Positions 1-5,945 of a stretch of 7,172 nucleotides of DNA are shown piece after piece. The stretch is from UBA3103 sp002365855 (GTDB taxonomy: Bacteria > Bacillota > Desulfotomaculia > Desulfotomaculales > Pelotomaculaceae). The position numbers and the translations under genes were made by a program. The stretch's first letter is position 1. Each line of letters begins with the position of its first letter. The notes beneath the pieces are model-generated. The model searched no databases. It saw only the letters and a list, made by a program, of their open reading frames with translations, and was not told where the DNA came from. The DNA is taken from NCBI GenBank assembly GCA_030627625.1, contig DAOURR010000081.1, forward strand, positions 1-7,172, given 5' to 3'.

Positions 1-152
1 ATAAAGGCCATCTTGAAGGCTTTAGATAACCAAAGAAGCACTGGTTATGTAGTTGTCTGAGATCAGTTTGCGGGATCAGTAAACTTGTTCAGCAAGCCCT
101 AATTAGTAAGACTAACAGTCCCCATATAGGTATTATTTTTTGTACATTCGCC
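1..152. other. Disrupted 5' region of the kinase gene
   Basis: All three + frames contain stops here: frame 1 at 58-60, frame 2 at 2-4, frame 3 at 27-29. Frame 3 from about 60 onward reads as kinase-like helix sequence continuous with the ATPase domain downstream. No start codon with a ribosome site precedes it. This is best read as kinase coding sequence that lost its upstream part by deletion or frameshift. The window edge prevents seeing whether a sensor domain lies further left. Confidence 0.4.
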
Positions 153-575
153 ATGAAAGCCGAGTCCAAAGGGGTTCGCTTTGATTTATATGGCTTTAAC
201 GACTTTTCTAGATTTCCTTTGTCTTCTACGCACGCGGTAACAGTTATATCAAACCTTTTAAATAACGCATTGGAAAATTGCGGCCCAAACGGCTGCGTAT
301 ATGTTGAAACTGAAATTCTTCACGGTTACTTTAACTTAAAAATTTCGAACGACGGCAAGCCAATTGAAATCATTCAGGTAGAAAATCCGGCCGACTGGCA
401 GGAAGAAATATTTCGAGGGAAAAGCAGTAAAGGCAAAGATAGAGGATTGGGTTTGCTAATTATTAAAGAAATTTTAGCGCAATACGAAGACTGCAGTTTA
501 ATTGTTTTGAGCAGTGAAAAACCAACTTTTATGTTAAAGTTAAAAATAGCCGGCGGGGTAGAGGATAATGATTAA
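153..575 (+). CDS. GHKL/HATPase C-terminal part of a sensor histidine kinase, 5'-truncated
   Basis: This encodes the ATP-binding domain of a sensor histidine kinase of the small-GHKL (Spo0B/AgrC/DcuS-like) type. The N box is at residues 30-42 (NLLNNALEN core), the G1 box at about 65-71 (ISNDGKP), and the G2 box at about 92-101 (KGKDRGLGL). The same frame stays open upstream to a stop at 27-29. Its translation over about 80-152 (ISK...HIGIIFCTFAMKAESKG) resembles the helix that precedes this ATPase domain, so the homologous region begins before this ATG. No H-box, membrane segment or good start is visible upstream, and there is no Shine-Dalgarno at 153. The gene therefore looks truncated or frameshifted at its 5' end. 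It overlaps the next gene by 8 bp and should be its cognate kinase. If only this part is made it could bind ATP but not autophosphorylate. Domain identity is firm; the start is uncertain. Confidence 0.75.
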   Translation: MKAESKGVRFDLYGFNDFSRFPLSSTHAVTVISNLLNNALENCGPNGCVYVETEILHGYFNLKISNDGKPIEIIQVENPADWQEEIFRGKSSKGKDRGLGLLIIKEILAQYEDCSLIVLSSEKPTFMLKLKIAGGVEDND

Positions 576-1284
576 AGCTGTTATCGCGGACGATCAACCT
601 ATAGCAATGCGGCATTTAAAAAAGATACTTGCCGAATTGCGTTCCAATGTTGAAATTATCGGGGAAGTTATCAACCCCTACGGAGTCATTCCTGTAATAA
701 AGGAAAAACACCCGGATGTGGTTTTTCTTGATATTGATTTCAATAAAAAAGATATAAACGGTTTAATACTTGCTGATAGAATTTCTGAACATTTCCCGGC
801 TGTCATGATTATATATATCTCCGCTCACAACGAGTTCAAGTCTGAAGCATGGGAAGGGAAGGCGGTGGTCCTGGGGTATATCGACAAGCCCTTTAATAAG
901 GTAAAAGTTGAACGGGTATTATTAAAAATAGCAAGATATATATCTTGTGACAGGATAGAAGTTAGAGATAAAAGTAATATTTTCCATTATCTTAGTCCTA
1001 ATGAAATAATAATGTTTGAACGGGAGAAAAACACAAAGAATACTATAATTCACTGTGATAATAAAAAAATAAACACCTCTGAATCATTGACATCAATTGA
1101 AGAAATGCTTAGAGGCTCGGAAAATCTATTGAGGGTTAGCAGGTCATATATTATTAACATTGCTAAAATAGAAAGAGCATCATTATTTAGCGGAAGTTCT
1201 TATGTAGTTAAATTTAAGAATTCTGCATGTGAAGCTTATATTACGAAAGAAACTGCCCATGAATTGGGGTTAATCCCTAAATGA
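568..1284 (+). CDS. LytTR-family response regulator
   Basis: This 238-aa protein is a DNA-binding response regulator of the AgrA/LytR type. Residues 1-120 form a receiver domain: the acidic pair is D8-D9, the phosphoacceptor is D55 (VVFLDID), the conserved Ser is S85, and the switch lysine is K107 before P108. Residues about 130-235 form a LytTR domain with the typical LLRVSRSYIINIAKIE stretch. Length is normal for the family and both domains look intact. The ATG overlaps the kinase stop by 8 bp (ATGATTAA), which implies translational coupling; GGGG at 555-558 and GAGG at 561-564 are possible ribosome sites. Its phosphodonor would be the adjacent kinase if functional. Likely targets are nearby promoters, but no convincing LytTR direct repeat was found. 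Confidence 0.92.
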   Translation: MIKAVIADDQPIAMRHLKKILAELRSNVEIIGEVINPYGVIPVIKEKHPDVVFLDIDFNKKDINGLILADRISEHFPAVMIIYISAHNEFKSEAWEGKAVVLGYIDKPFNKVKVERVLLKIARYISCDRIEVRDKSNIFHYLSPNEIIMFEREKNTKNTIIHCDNKKINTSESLTSIEEMLRGSENLLRVSRSYIINIAKIERASLFSGSSYVVKFKNSACEAYITKETAHELGLIPK

Positions 1285-1324
1285 CATTGAATTACATATT
1301 TCGACAAAATGGGCGTTAATCCCT
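1269..1324 (+). repeat. Direct repeat GTTAATCCCT, two copies
   Basis: GTTAATCCCT occurs at 1269-1278, overlapping the end of the response regulator gene, and again at 1315-1324. Both copies are preceded by GGG and followed by AAAT after at most one extra base. The repeats are 46 bp apart and lie on either side of the first 0A box. They could be regulator sites or a small duplication; function is unknown. Confidence 0.5.
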
Positions 1325-1360
1325 CAAATCCGGTTTTCACGGCAAAGTAATTGTCGAAAT
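1298..1360. promoter_or_regulatory. Inverted pair of Spo0A-type boxes
   Basis: ATTTCGACAA at 1298-1307 and TTGTCGAAAT at 1351-1360 are perfect 10-bp inverted copies. Each contains the core TGTCGAA of the Spo0A (0A) box, consensus TTGTCGAA; the left copy read on the - strand is TTTTGTCGAAAT. The right box overlaps a candidate -35 element, a place from which Spo0A commonly acts. The match to 0A boxes is seen directly; binding by Spo0A is inferred. A long-range RNA stem of 10 bp is a less likely alternative. Confidence 0.6.
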
Positions 1361-1379
1361 TAGACATAAGTGCTAAGAT
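1351..1379 (+). promoter_or_regulatory. Candidate extended -10 promoter
   Basis: TTGTCG at 1351-1356 could serve as -35. After a 17-bp spacer comes TAAGAT at 1374-1379, preceded by TG at 1371-1372, an extended -10. Transcription would start near 1386 and run into the small gene at 1436. The -35 lies inside the right 0A box, so Spo0A~P could activate or repress it directly. Confidence 0.5.
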
Positions 1380-1390
1380 TTGTATTAACA

Positions 1391-1419
1391 AAAACTCTTA
1401 AATAGAGTTTTTATTTTTT
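1391..1419 (+). terminator. Terminator-like hairpin before the small gene
   Basis: AAAACTCT (1391-1398) pairs perfectly with AGAGTTTT (1404-1411) around a 5-nt loop, and is followed by a T-rich tail to 1419. It could end transcription of the kinase/regulator pair. It also lies just after the predicted start of the next transcript, so it could act as a leader hairpin or attenuator. The stem is AT-rich, so efficiency is doubtful. Confidence 0.5.
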
Positions 1420-1435
1420 GAATGAGGTTTTTGTT

Positions 1436-1720
1436 ATGTTTAAATTCGGTAGAATTGTGGGTACCCTCGCAGTTCTTGCCACTCTTAATGACAAAGAAGT
1501 CACTGGCATACTTACACGACACGCAAAAGGGGATTGGGGAGAGGTTAGTGAAGAAGGTAACAAAAATAATGATTTCTCAGCAAAGAATGGATACCGAATT
1601 TGTTCAGTGTACACAATCAGGAGCATGAAAGTAAATGTTATAACAGAAGCAGACAGAAGTGTTACAACTATAGCGTTTTCTGATGAATACTTCATAGGGG
1701 CAGGTATTAGTAATGAGTAA
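1436..1720 (+). CDS. Small conserved 'plasmid-related' type protein
   Basis: This 94-aa soluble protein matches a small family, often labelled plasmid-related protein, of about 80-90 aa and unknown function. Family features visible are RHAKGDWGEVSEE (residues about 28-40), N-x-x-S-x-x-x-G-x-R in the middle, and VITEADRSVTTI followed by DEY near the C-terminus. The family usually has Trp just before ITEADRS; here it is Asn-Val. The ATG at 1436 is chosen because GAGG at 1424-1427 sits 8 nt upstream; a TTG at 1418 would add six residues with no ribosome site. It overlaps the next small ORF by 8 bp and is preceded by the 0A boxes and promoter. The family is remembered from plasmids, phages and mobile regions, which fits the mobile debris downstream. 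Confidence 0.75.
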   Translation: MFKFGRIVGTLAVLATLNDKEVTGILTRHAKGDWGEVSEEGNKNNDFSAKNGYRICSVYTIRSMKVNVITEADRSVTTIAFSDEYFIGAGISNE

Positions 1721-1874
1721 TATTAAAAACTTGACAAATGAGTTTAACTTAATCCAGATCCTTTACCAAAAAGAGAAAGACTTTAAAGTAAAGGAAGTTT
1801 ATAGGAAACGTATATTAGAGATAGCAAAGGAAGTTGGTAAAATAGTTCTTCAGGATCAAACAAACAACAATTGA
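1713..1874 (+). CDS. Small 53-aa protein of unknown function
   Basis: The ATG at 1713 overlaps the previous stop (ATGAGTAA) and the frame runs 53 codons to TGA at 1872-1874. AGGGGCAGG at 1696-1704 gives a ribosome site 8 nt upstream. The protein is highly charged, Lys/Glu-rich (MSNIKNLTNEFN at the start, then KEKDFKVKEVYRKRILEIAKE), and likely a long amphipathic helix. There is no signal peptide or membrane segment. I do not recognise it. Tight overlap with the preceding gene suggests co-translation and perhaps a joint function. The codon use is AT-rich like its neighbour, which supports it being real. Confidence 0.55.
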   Translation: MSNIKNLTNEFNLIQILYQKEKDFKVKEVYRKRILEIAKEVGKIVLQDQTNNN

Positions 1875-1918
1875 AGCTCCGTTTTTTATCATTTGGTTTG
1901 GTTAGAAGGAGACTTAAT

Positions 1919-2130
1919 TTTACGGAAAACTGCCGGGAGTTCCAAATCTATCATGAAGGATTCCGTGCTGGACCCCAAACAAAAACGCACAGATCGAAGC
2001 GTTCAACGCGGTCCTGGAGTATGAGTGTCTGAACCGGCATAAATTCCGGACCTATGTAGGGGCATATGCGCTGGAAGCGATTTTATCTCGGCAATATAAC
2101 ATCAGGAGTATTCACTCCAGCCCGGTCTAA
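1919..2130 (+). pseudogene. IS3-family transposase (rve/DDE integrase) C-terminal remnant, frameshifted
   Basis: From 1972 to the TAA at 2128-2130 the frame reads TPNKNAQIEAFNAVLEYECL, then NRHKFRTY and a YNIRSIHSS ending. This is the recognisable C-terminus of an IS3-family transposase; the Glu in QIEAF corresponds to the last acidic residue of the DDE triad. Upstream, 1919-1957 in another frame reads FTENCREFQIYHE. It joins RIPC at 1958 only if one base is restored near 1957, so a 1-base deletion is present. The first two catalytic Asp, the N-terminal part and the OrfA portion are absent. The terminal GYxxP segment is also altered after HSS. This is a dead IS fragment. Confidence 0.75.
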
Positions 2131-2369
2131 AATCCTGTATCCCTTGCGTATCAAAGCTTGCGGTGATTTTGAACCGCGCTTTTATGGTTAGAATTTCGTA
2201 CATCCTGAACAAAAATTTCACGAGATTTTCAAGAAGGCGTGTGCGGTATTGGATATACGCGCTTTTTATGTTAGCCAAGGATTTTAAAAACCCTTTTGTT
2301 GTTAGAATAATATGGTAACAAAGAAATATTTTCTAGTTCGTTTTTGAAATACGTTTTCACATTGACTAT
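2131..2369. other. Intergenic stretch with no recognisable gene
   Basis: AT-rich DNA lies between the IS3 remnant and the palindrome. A frame is open for about 65 codons on + (about 2118-2314), but its protein is basic, low in acidic residues and unlike anything I recognise, so I do not call it. The stretch may be the degraded end of the IS3 copy or flanking spacer. I see no promoter, terminator or RNA gene in it. Confidence 0.4.
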
Positions 2370-2442
2370 AAGGGGTCAGGCTTGCATTATTGCATTAAAA
2401 TAACAATCCTTTACTAATGCAATAATGCAAGCCTGACCCCTT
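2370..2442. repeat. Perfect 28-bp inverted repeat (MITE/REP-like palindrome)
   Basis: The arm 2370-2397 (starting AAGGGGTCAGGCTTGCATTA) is exactly complementary to 2415-2442 (ending GCCTGACCCCTT). The two are separated by a 17-nt AT-rich loop. AGGGGTCAGG-type palindromes occur near IS200-like/REP-associated tyrosine transposases in many genomes, so a non-autonomous palindromic element is the likeliest identity; this is from memory. It directly abuts the IS1182 transposase remnant, whose open frame begins inside the right arm. No transposase for it is present here. Confidence 0.8.
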
Positions 2443-2475
2443 CACTACTCTGGGACAGCGCAAAGGCCCTTACAG

Positions 2476-2766
2476 GTGTATCCTGTATCGGAGAGCCCCT
2501 ATAACGCTTTCGCCTTGCTGAAGCGGCGGGCCAAGAAGAAAGTGGTATTGCATATCCGTGATGACATACCGACTCAAAGGCTGCGTTTATGCCTGTCAGA
2601 GCATCCCTTTGGAACGGTCAAGTGGCACCATGGAGCACATTATCTGTTATGCAAGGGCATAGAAAAAGCCACAGGAGAGCTTGGGCTTAGTTTTCTTGCT
2701 TATAATTTGAAACGGGCCATCAACATGGTCGGTACAAAGAAACTGGTGGAGGCAATGGGGGGTTGA
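2476..2766 (+). pseudogene. IS1182-type DDE transposase, C-terminal remnant
   Basis: The 96 codons encode the end of an IS1182/IS4-like transposase. The signature HPFGTVKWHHGAHYLLCKG is at residues about 43-61 and is followed by the C-terminal helix LSFLAYNLKRAINMVG. The Glu of SEHPFG would be the last catalytic acidic residue. Full-length relatives have roughly 450-550 aa, so over three quarters is missing, including both catalytic Asp. The frame is open upstream only to 2437, inside the palindrome, and no start has a ribosome site; GTG at 2476 is arbitrary. The palindrome seems to have replaced or interrupted the 5' part. Confidence 0.85.
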
Positions 2767-2838
2767 TTGGCTTTTTTTGCTGGATTTAAAACTATAATTG
2801 CAGGGAAAAACGACTGGAAGATCAGTATAAATACCTTG

Positions 2839-2863
2839 AAAACCCGCTATTTTAGCGGGTTTT
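2839..2863. terminator. Strong symmetric hairpin, likely terminator
   Basis: AAAACCCGCTA (2839-2849) pairs perfectly with TAGCGGGTTTT (2853-2863) around a 3-nt TTT loop. Being symmetric, with A-tracts on one side and T-tracts on the other, it can act on both strands. On + it follows the IS1182 remnant. On - it lies about 190 nt past the VWA stop and 11 nt past the tRNA-3'-like sequence, as a tRNA terminator would. Confidence 0.75.
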
Positions 2864-2874
2864 CAGACAAATTA

Positions 2875-2894
2875 TGGTGTCGGAGGGCTGACTC
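2875..2894 (-). repeat. tRNA-3'-end-like sequence, left att-like repeat
   Basis: Read on the - strand these 20 nt are GAGTCAGCCCTCCGACACCA. They fit the second half of a T-loop, five T-stem bases (CAGCC), seven acceptor bases (CTCCGAC), a discriminator A and CCA. The matching T-stem 5' strand and the rest of a tRNA are not present upstream, so this is only a 3' fragment, as left by tyrosine-recombinase insertion into tRNA genes. A second copy is at 6544-6563. Confidence 0.45.
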
Positions 2895-3051
2895 TATTTT
2901 ATCCGCACACCGATAGGTAGGTAATTACAAAGCCTGCCATTCTTCTGTTAGCAAGCTGCAAATGGCTCTTCATCCCCGTCTCTATGCCGGTTTATCCCGG
3001 TACTTTCGAACCGTCCCCTGTCGGAGTCCCCTTGTCGTGCTTGAAGGGCGC

Positions 3052-4236
3052 CTACTCTAAATGCATGTAGGCCACGTTACCGAAGTGGGGAATGGGTTTA
3101 TTTTCTCCGGTCAGGACCCATAGCACGGGGTAGTGGGGCGGGTTCTTCGGTAAGGTTGCGTCTCCGTCGGTAAGGAAGACCATCAACGACGGGGTGATGC
3201 CGCGTTTTTCGATTTCCTGAAACAAGGGCCGGAAGTTTGTCCCGCCGCTGCCCTTAAACTGCATCGGGATATTGTCCGGGTCAAGCTCCTGGAAGAGTTG
3301 GACAGCCGTGTCACAGTGGGCGATATATCCCTTGAACTCCGGGTAGGAGTAGACAATATTGACCATTTCCGAGATGAACTGCTTGTAGAAACGCCAGACC
3401 GAACCGGAAGTATCAATGGCCACAACGACATCTTCCAGCCCTTCGCTGCCGAACTCCGGCAGGAATACATAGTCGAAGCGCCGGTCGGGCGGGATGAAGG
3501 TGTAGTCCGACCGGGTCGGCTGGACAAAGGAAGCCAGAGCCTGCTTCCAGTCCAGTTTGGGGTACAGGATATTTTCGATTATCTGTATCATACCGGCGGG
3601 CAGGTGGCCTCTTTGCTGGGCGTCCTGGGCCGCCTGGGCGGCGCGCATCTTCCAGGTCGAAGCTTCCGTGTTGGAGTCGGTGGACTCATCCTGTCCGCTC
3701 TTGTTCTTACCCCACCCGGAATGGTCGTCCAGGAGCCTGCCTTCAGGCTTTTTATCCTGCAGGGGTTTATCCGGGCCGATTTCCCCTGAGACCCTGTCTG
3801 CCTCGTCCTGAAATTTAGGCGGCAGTTCCTGGAGCAGGATATTGTACACAGCATCTGCCGTCATGCCTTTAAAACGGTCGGATATGAAAACGCCGGGCGG
3901 CAGCTGGAACCCCTGTTCTTTGACGATTTGATTTACGACATAATCGCAGGCCATGTCCCAGAGATCCCGGTCCCGGGTACCCCGTCGCCAGATGTGCTGG
4001 AGGACCGCGTGCATTATTTCGTGGACCAGGGCGCCCATCAACCGGGAGATACCACCGGTATTGACCAGACCCTGTACAAACTCATCGTGGTAAATGAGCT
4101 CAAAACCCTCAGTCCTCATGGTCGGAGTGGACGTGTCCTCCCTGGGCTGCAGGAAGAGGGCCAGGGAGCCGAAGAAGGGATACTTCATGAGCATCCGGGC
4201 CCTGGCCTTACCGATCAAAAAATTAGAATCCGGCAC
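3052..4236 (-). CDS. VWA-domain protein with metallopeptidase-like N-terminal domain (DUF2201-type)
   Basis: This 394-aa protein is the likely partner of the upstream AAA+ ATPase. The N-terminal domain (about 1-145) carries HEIMH at 72-76 plus H81 and D98 (ACDYVVN), a zincin-like pattern typical of the DUF2201 metallopeptidase-like family. Residues about 145-200 are a hydrophilic linker rich in D, K, S and G. The C-terminal VWA-like domain has a complete MIDAS: DTSGS at 275-279, T333 in GGTNF and D357 in LTDGD. No signal or membrane segment is seen, so it should be cytosolic. The GTG at 4236 is preferred because GGAGGT lies 6 nt upstream; a TTG at 4251 would place the ribosome site inside the gene. 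It follows the ATPase by 18 nt. Whether it cleaves protein or only binds metal is unknown. Confidence 0.9.
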   Translation of the reverse strand: MPDSNFLIGKARARMLMKYPFFGSLALFLQPREDTSTPTMRTEGFELIYHDEFVQGLVNTGGISRLMGALVHEIMHAVLQHIWRRGTRDRDLWDMACDYVVNQIVKEQGFQLPPGVFISDRFKGMTADAVYNILLQELPPKFQDEADRVSGEIGPDKPLQDKKPEGRLLDDHSGWGKNKSGQDESTDSNTEASTWKMRAAQAAQDAQQRGHLPAGMIQIIENILYPKLDWKQALASFVQPTRSDYTFIPPDRRFDYVFLPEFGSEGLEDVVVAIDTSGSVWRFYKQFISEMVNIVYSYPEFKGYIAHCDTAVQLFQELDPDNIPMQFKGSGGTNFRPLFQEIEKRGITPSLMVFLTDGDATLPKNPPHYPVLWVLTGENKPIPHFGNVAYMHLE

Positions 4237-4254
4237 TGGCGCACCTCCCAATCA

Positions 4255-5286
4255 CTAATCCGCTCCCACCAGGACATCCACGTTCCTGGTCAGCCAATCG
4301 CGGAATTCAGGCAGCATAACCAGTTCAGTCCGGAGGCCGGCTTTCACGGCGTCATTGATCGCCAGCACCTGGTACTCGACCATCAACATGGAGACAAAGG
4401 CAAAAAAGTTGCTCAAACGGGCCGTGGTTTTATTATTGGACAGGCTGCTGACCAGGGCCCCGATACAGGCGTAAATCATATCGGGGGAATCCGGGACTAC
4501 CGTCGTCCTGCCGTCCAGGATCTCGTCCGCGTCGGGTATCTGCTCAAACATCCGGCAGAAGGCGGTAAATTCAGTGGCGGGGCCTTCGCCGACTGCCCCG
4601 CAGATAGCCGGGAAAGCCCTGTCCACCTGACCGTAGGAGGGGAGGATCTTGTGGACAAACTCCCAGCTGCGCGGGCTGGGGAAAGCTTTGATCTCAGCAG
4701 CCTGGTTGGGAAACCGGTAAAGCAGTTCAGGCCTGAAGTTCAAAAAGCTGATCACTCTTTGGTCAATCCTGTTGGGGATCGCCCAGCGCTTCCAATCCTC
4801 CAGCGAGCAGGTAACTTCAAAGTGGATCATCCTGTTGGCCAGCGCTGCGGGCATCTGGTTGCTGACGCCTTTATCCTGGGCCCGGTTACCCGCCGCCACC
4901 TGGCGCCACCCTTCCGGCAAGAGGTATTCGCCGACACGCCGGTCCAGGATCAACTGGTAGGCGGCAGCCTGCACAGCCCGTGGGGCGGAGGTGATCTCGT
5001 CATAAAGTATGATGCCTTCCGCGCCGTCGCGCCCGACATGGGGCAGGAAGGAAGGGGCAAGCCAGTCCGCTTGCCGGGTTTCCCTGTTGGGATAGGGGAT
5101 GCCGCGCAGGTCGATGGGGTTCAAGAGCAAAAGCCGCAGGTCGAGGAAACCCCAGCCGCTTTCTGCAGCTATCTGCCGGACAATGCTGGACTTCCCGACT
5201 CCGGGAGGGCCCCACAACATCACGGTGGGGACTTCAGGATCAGCTAAAAGGATTTTAAGGTGCCCTTTCGCTTCAGTTGCAAACAT
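4255..5286 (-). CDS. MoxR-type AAA+ ATPase
   Basis: This 343-aa ATPase belongs to the MoxR/RavA-like AAA+ group that pairs with VWA proteins. Walker A GPPGVGKS is at 26-33, Walker B ILYDEI at 93-98 (D96, E97), sensor 1 N134 in AAGNRA, a probable arginine finger R152 in ANRMIHF, and SPRSW at 204-208 in the lid. All catalytic residues look intact. The family forms hexameric rings that remodel or activate client complexes, with the VWA partner as adaptor. The ATG at 5286 is chosen because AGGAG lies 11 nt upstream. An in-frame TTG at 5328 would overlap the preceding stop (TTGA) and add 14 residues, which is possible under coupling. It sits between the unknown 183-aa gene (38-nt gap) and the VWA gene (18-nt gap). 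Confidence 0.92.
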   Translation of the reverse strand: MFATEAKGHLKILLADPEVPTVMLWGPPGVGKSSIVRQIAAESGWGFLDLRLLLLNPIDLRGIPYPNRETRQADWLAPSFLPHVGRDGAEGIILYDEITSAPRAVQAAAYQLILDRRVGEYLLPEGWRQVAAGNRAQDKGVSNQMPAALANRMIHFEVTCSLEDWKRWAIPNRIDQRVISFLNFRPELLYRFPNQAAEIKAFPSPRSWEFVHKILPSYGQVDRAFPAICGAVGEGPATEFTAFCRMFEQIPDADEILDGRTTVVPDSPDMIYACIGALVSSLSNNKTTARLSNFFAFVSMLMVEYQVLAINDAVKAGLRTELVMLPEFRDWLTRNVDVLVGAD

Positions 5287-5324
5287 ATATACAGCCACTC
5301 CTAATATTAATCGCTTTGGTTTAA

Positions 5325-5876
5325 TCAACAGCCTGTCAGCATGGTTAGCGCGTCATGTAAATTGGCGATCTTTTTTTTGCTGGCTTCATCCGGGGCGTCC
5401 CGGCCTTCTTTAATGACTGTATAACCTCCATTAAACAGGATTAACAGTTCACAGAATTCCAGGTTGTCGAATACAGACACCGGGAAATGCTTCGGGACGG
5501 CGCGCTGGCTGGTCGTCGTCAATCCCCAGAGAAGCATGACTTCTTCTTCTTCCCACTTATCAATGGCCCAGGGGTTATCAAGGTTCGGGTTATCATAATA
5601 CAAGCCGCGCACTTTATTTCCAAAAGTGCCGTGAGACAGCGTGAAACGAGGTGTACCGGTAACTGCGGCTTCGTAAACAGCCAGGTCAACCCGGAGATCG
5701 CCGTAGACAACATCCTGTTTTATTACCAGGTTATAAATGCTGCCGTTCTGGCATCTATTGGTAATTGATCCTTCGCTGTCGTATACGCGGCAGAAGATCC
5801 TGTCGGAGATGAGAAGAGACGCCTTCAAATTAGCCAGGTTCCCGATATAGACCATCGGATAATTGTAAGTCGGCAT
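5325..5876 (-). CDS. Unrecognised 183-aa protein, first gene of the AAA+/VWA operon
   Basis: I do not recognise this protein. It is a soluble-looking mixed alpha/beta sequence with no signal peptide or membrane helix. It has a central stretch HGTFGNKVRGLYYDNPN, then an acidic patch with flanking Trp (WEEEEVMLLWG, from residue 108), a hydrophobic segment LEFCELLILFNGGYTVI, and a charged C-terminal tail containing KKK. The ATG at 5876 is chosen over 5921 because AGGTGG lies 7 nt upstream. It is first in the operon, 38 nt before the ATPase, so it may be a client, adaptor or effector of the AAA+/VWA machine. That role is inferred only from position. Confidence 0.75.
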   Translation of the reverse strand: MPTYNYPMVYIGNLANLKASLLISDRIFCRVYDSEGSITNRCQNGSIYNLVIKQDVVYGDLRVDLAVYEAAVTGTPRFTLSHGTFGNKVRGLYYDNPNLDNPWAIDKWEEEEVMLLWGLTTTSQRAVPKHFPVSVFDNLEFCELLILFNGGYTVIKEGRDAPDEASKKKIANLHDALTMLTGC

Positions 5877-5939
5877 TGTAAAACCACCTGATACTGACTT
5901 TTTGGATAAATATTGCCTCATTACGTCCTTTATATATAC

Positions 5940-5945
5940 ATTATA
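5940..5945 (-). promoter_or_regulatory. Candidate -10 of the three-gene operon
   Basis: On the - strand TATAAT occurs at 5945-5940, about 64 nt before the chosen start at 5876, in a very AT-rich segment. No good -35 lies at 16-18 bp; TTCATG at 5970-5965 is 19 bp away. It is the only plausible promoter close to the operon. Confidence 0.4.

Larger units (their letters stand above)
2767..3051. other. Intergenic region between IS remnant and VWA gene
   Basis: This gap separates the convergent IS1182 remnant (+) and the VWA gene (-). It holds the hairpin at 2839-2863 and the tRNA-3'-like sequence at 2875-2894. The right part (2895-3051) has no gene I can support. Within it, GAACCGTCCCCTGTCGGAG near 3007-3025 resembles the GC-rich half-palindromes scattered in Peptococcaceae-type genomes, but no matching arm was found. 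Confidence 0.4.

Noticed and set aside
1311..1340. Possible LytTR binding direct repeats (CGTTAAT and GGTTTTC)
   Set aside because: The spacing is about 18 bp rather than the usual 21 or so, and the consensus match is poor.
2118..2314. A 65-codon + frame after the IS3 remnant
   Set aside because: It has no start with a ribosome site, is strongly basic, and resembles no known protein.
2875..2960. A complete tRNA gene on the - strand ending at 2875
   Set aside because: The T-stem 5' strand, anticodon arm and matching GTCGGAG acceptor strand are absent; only the 3' end is recognisable.
3298..3789. A 163-codon + frame inside the VWA gene
   Set aside because: It is antisense to the VWA domain and linker, with no ribosome site.
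3928..5247. A 439-codon open frame on + across the ATPase and VWA genes
   Set aside because: It is antisense to two genes with clear catalytic motifs, and its protein has no recognisable domain and a composition typical of a GC-rich shadow frame.
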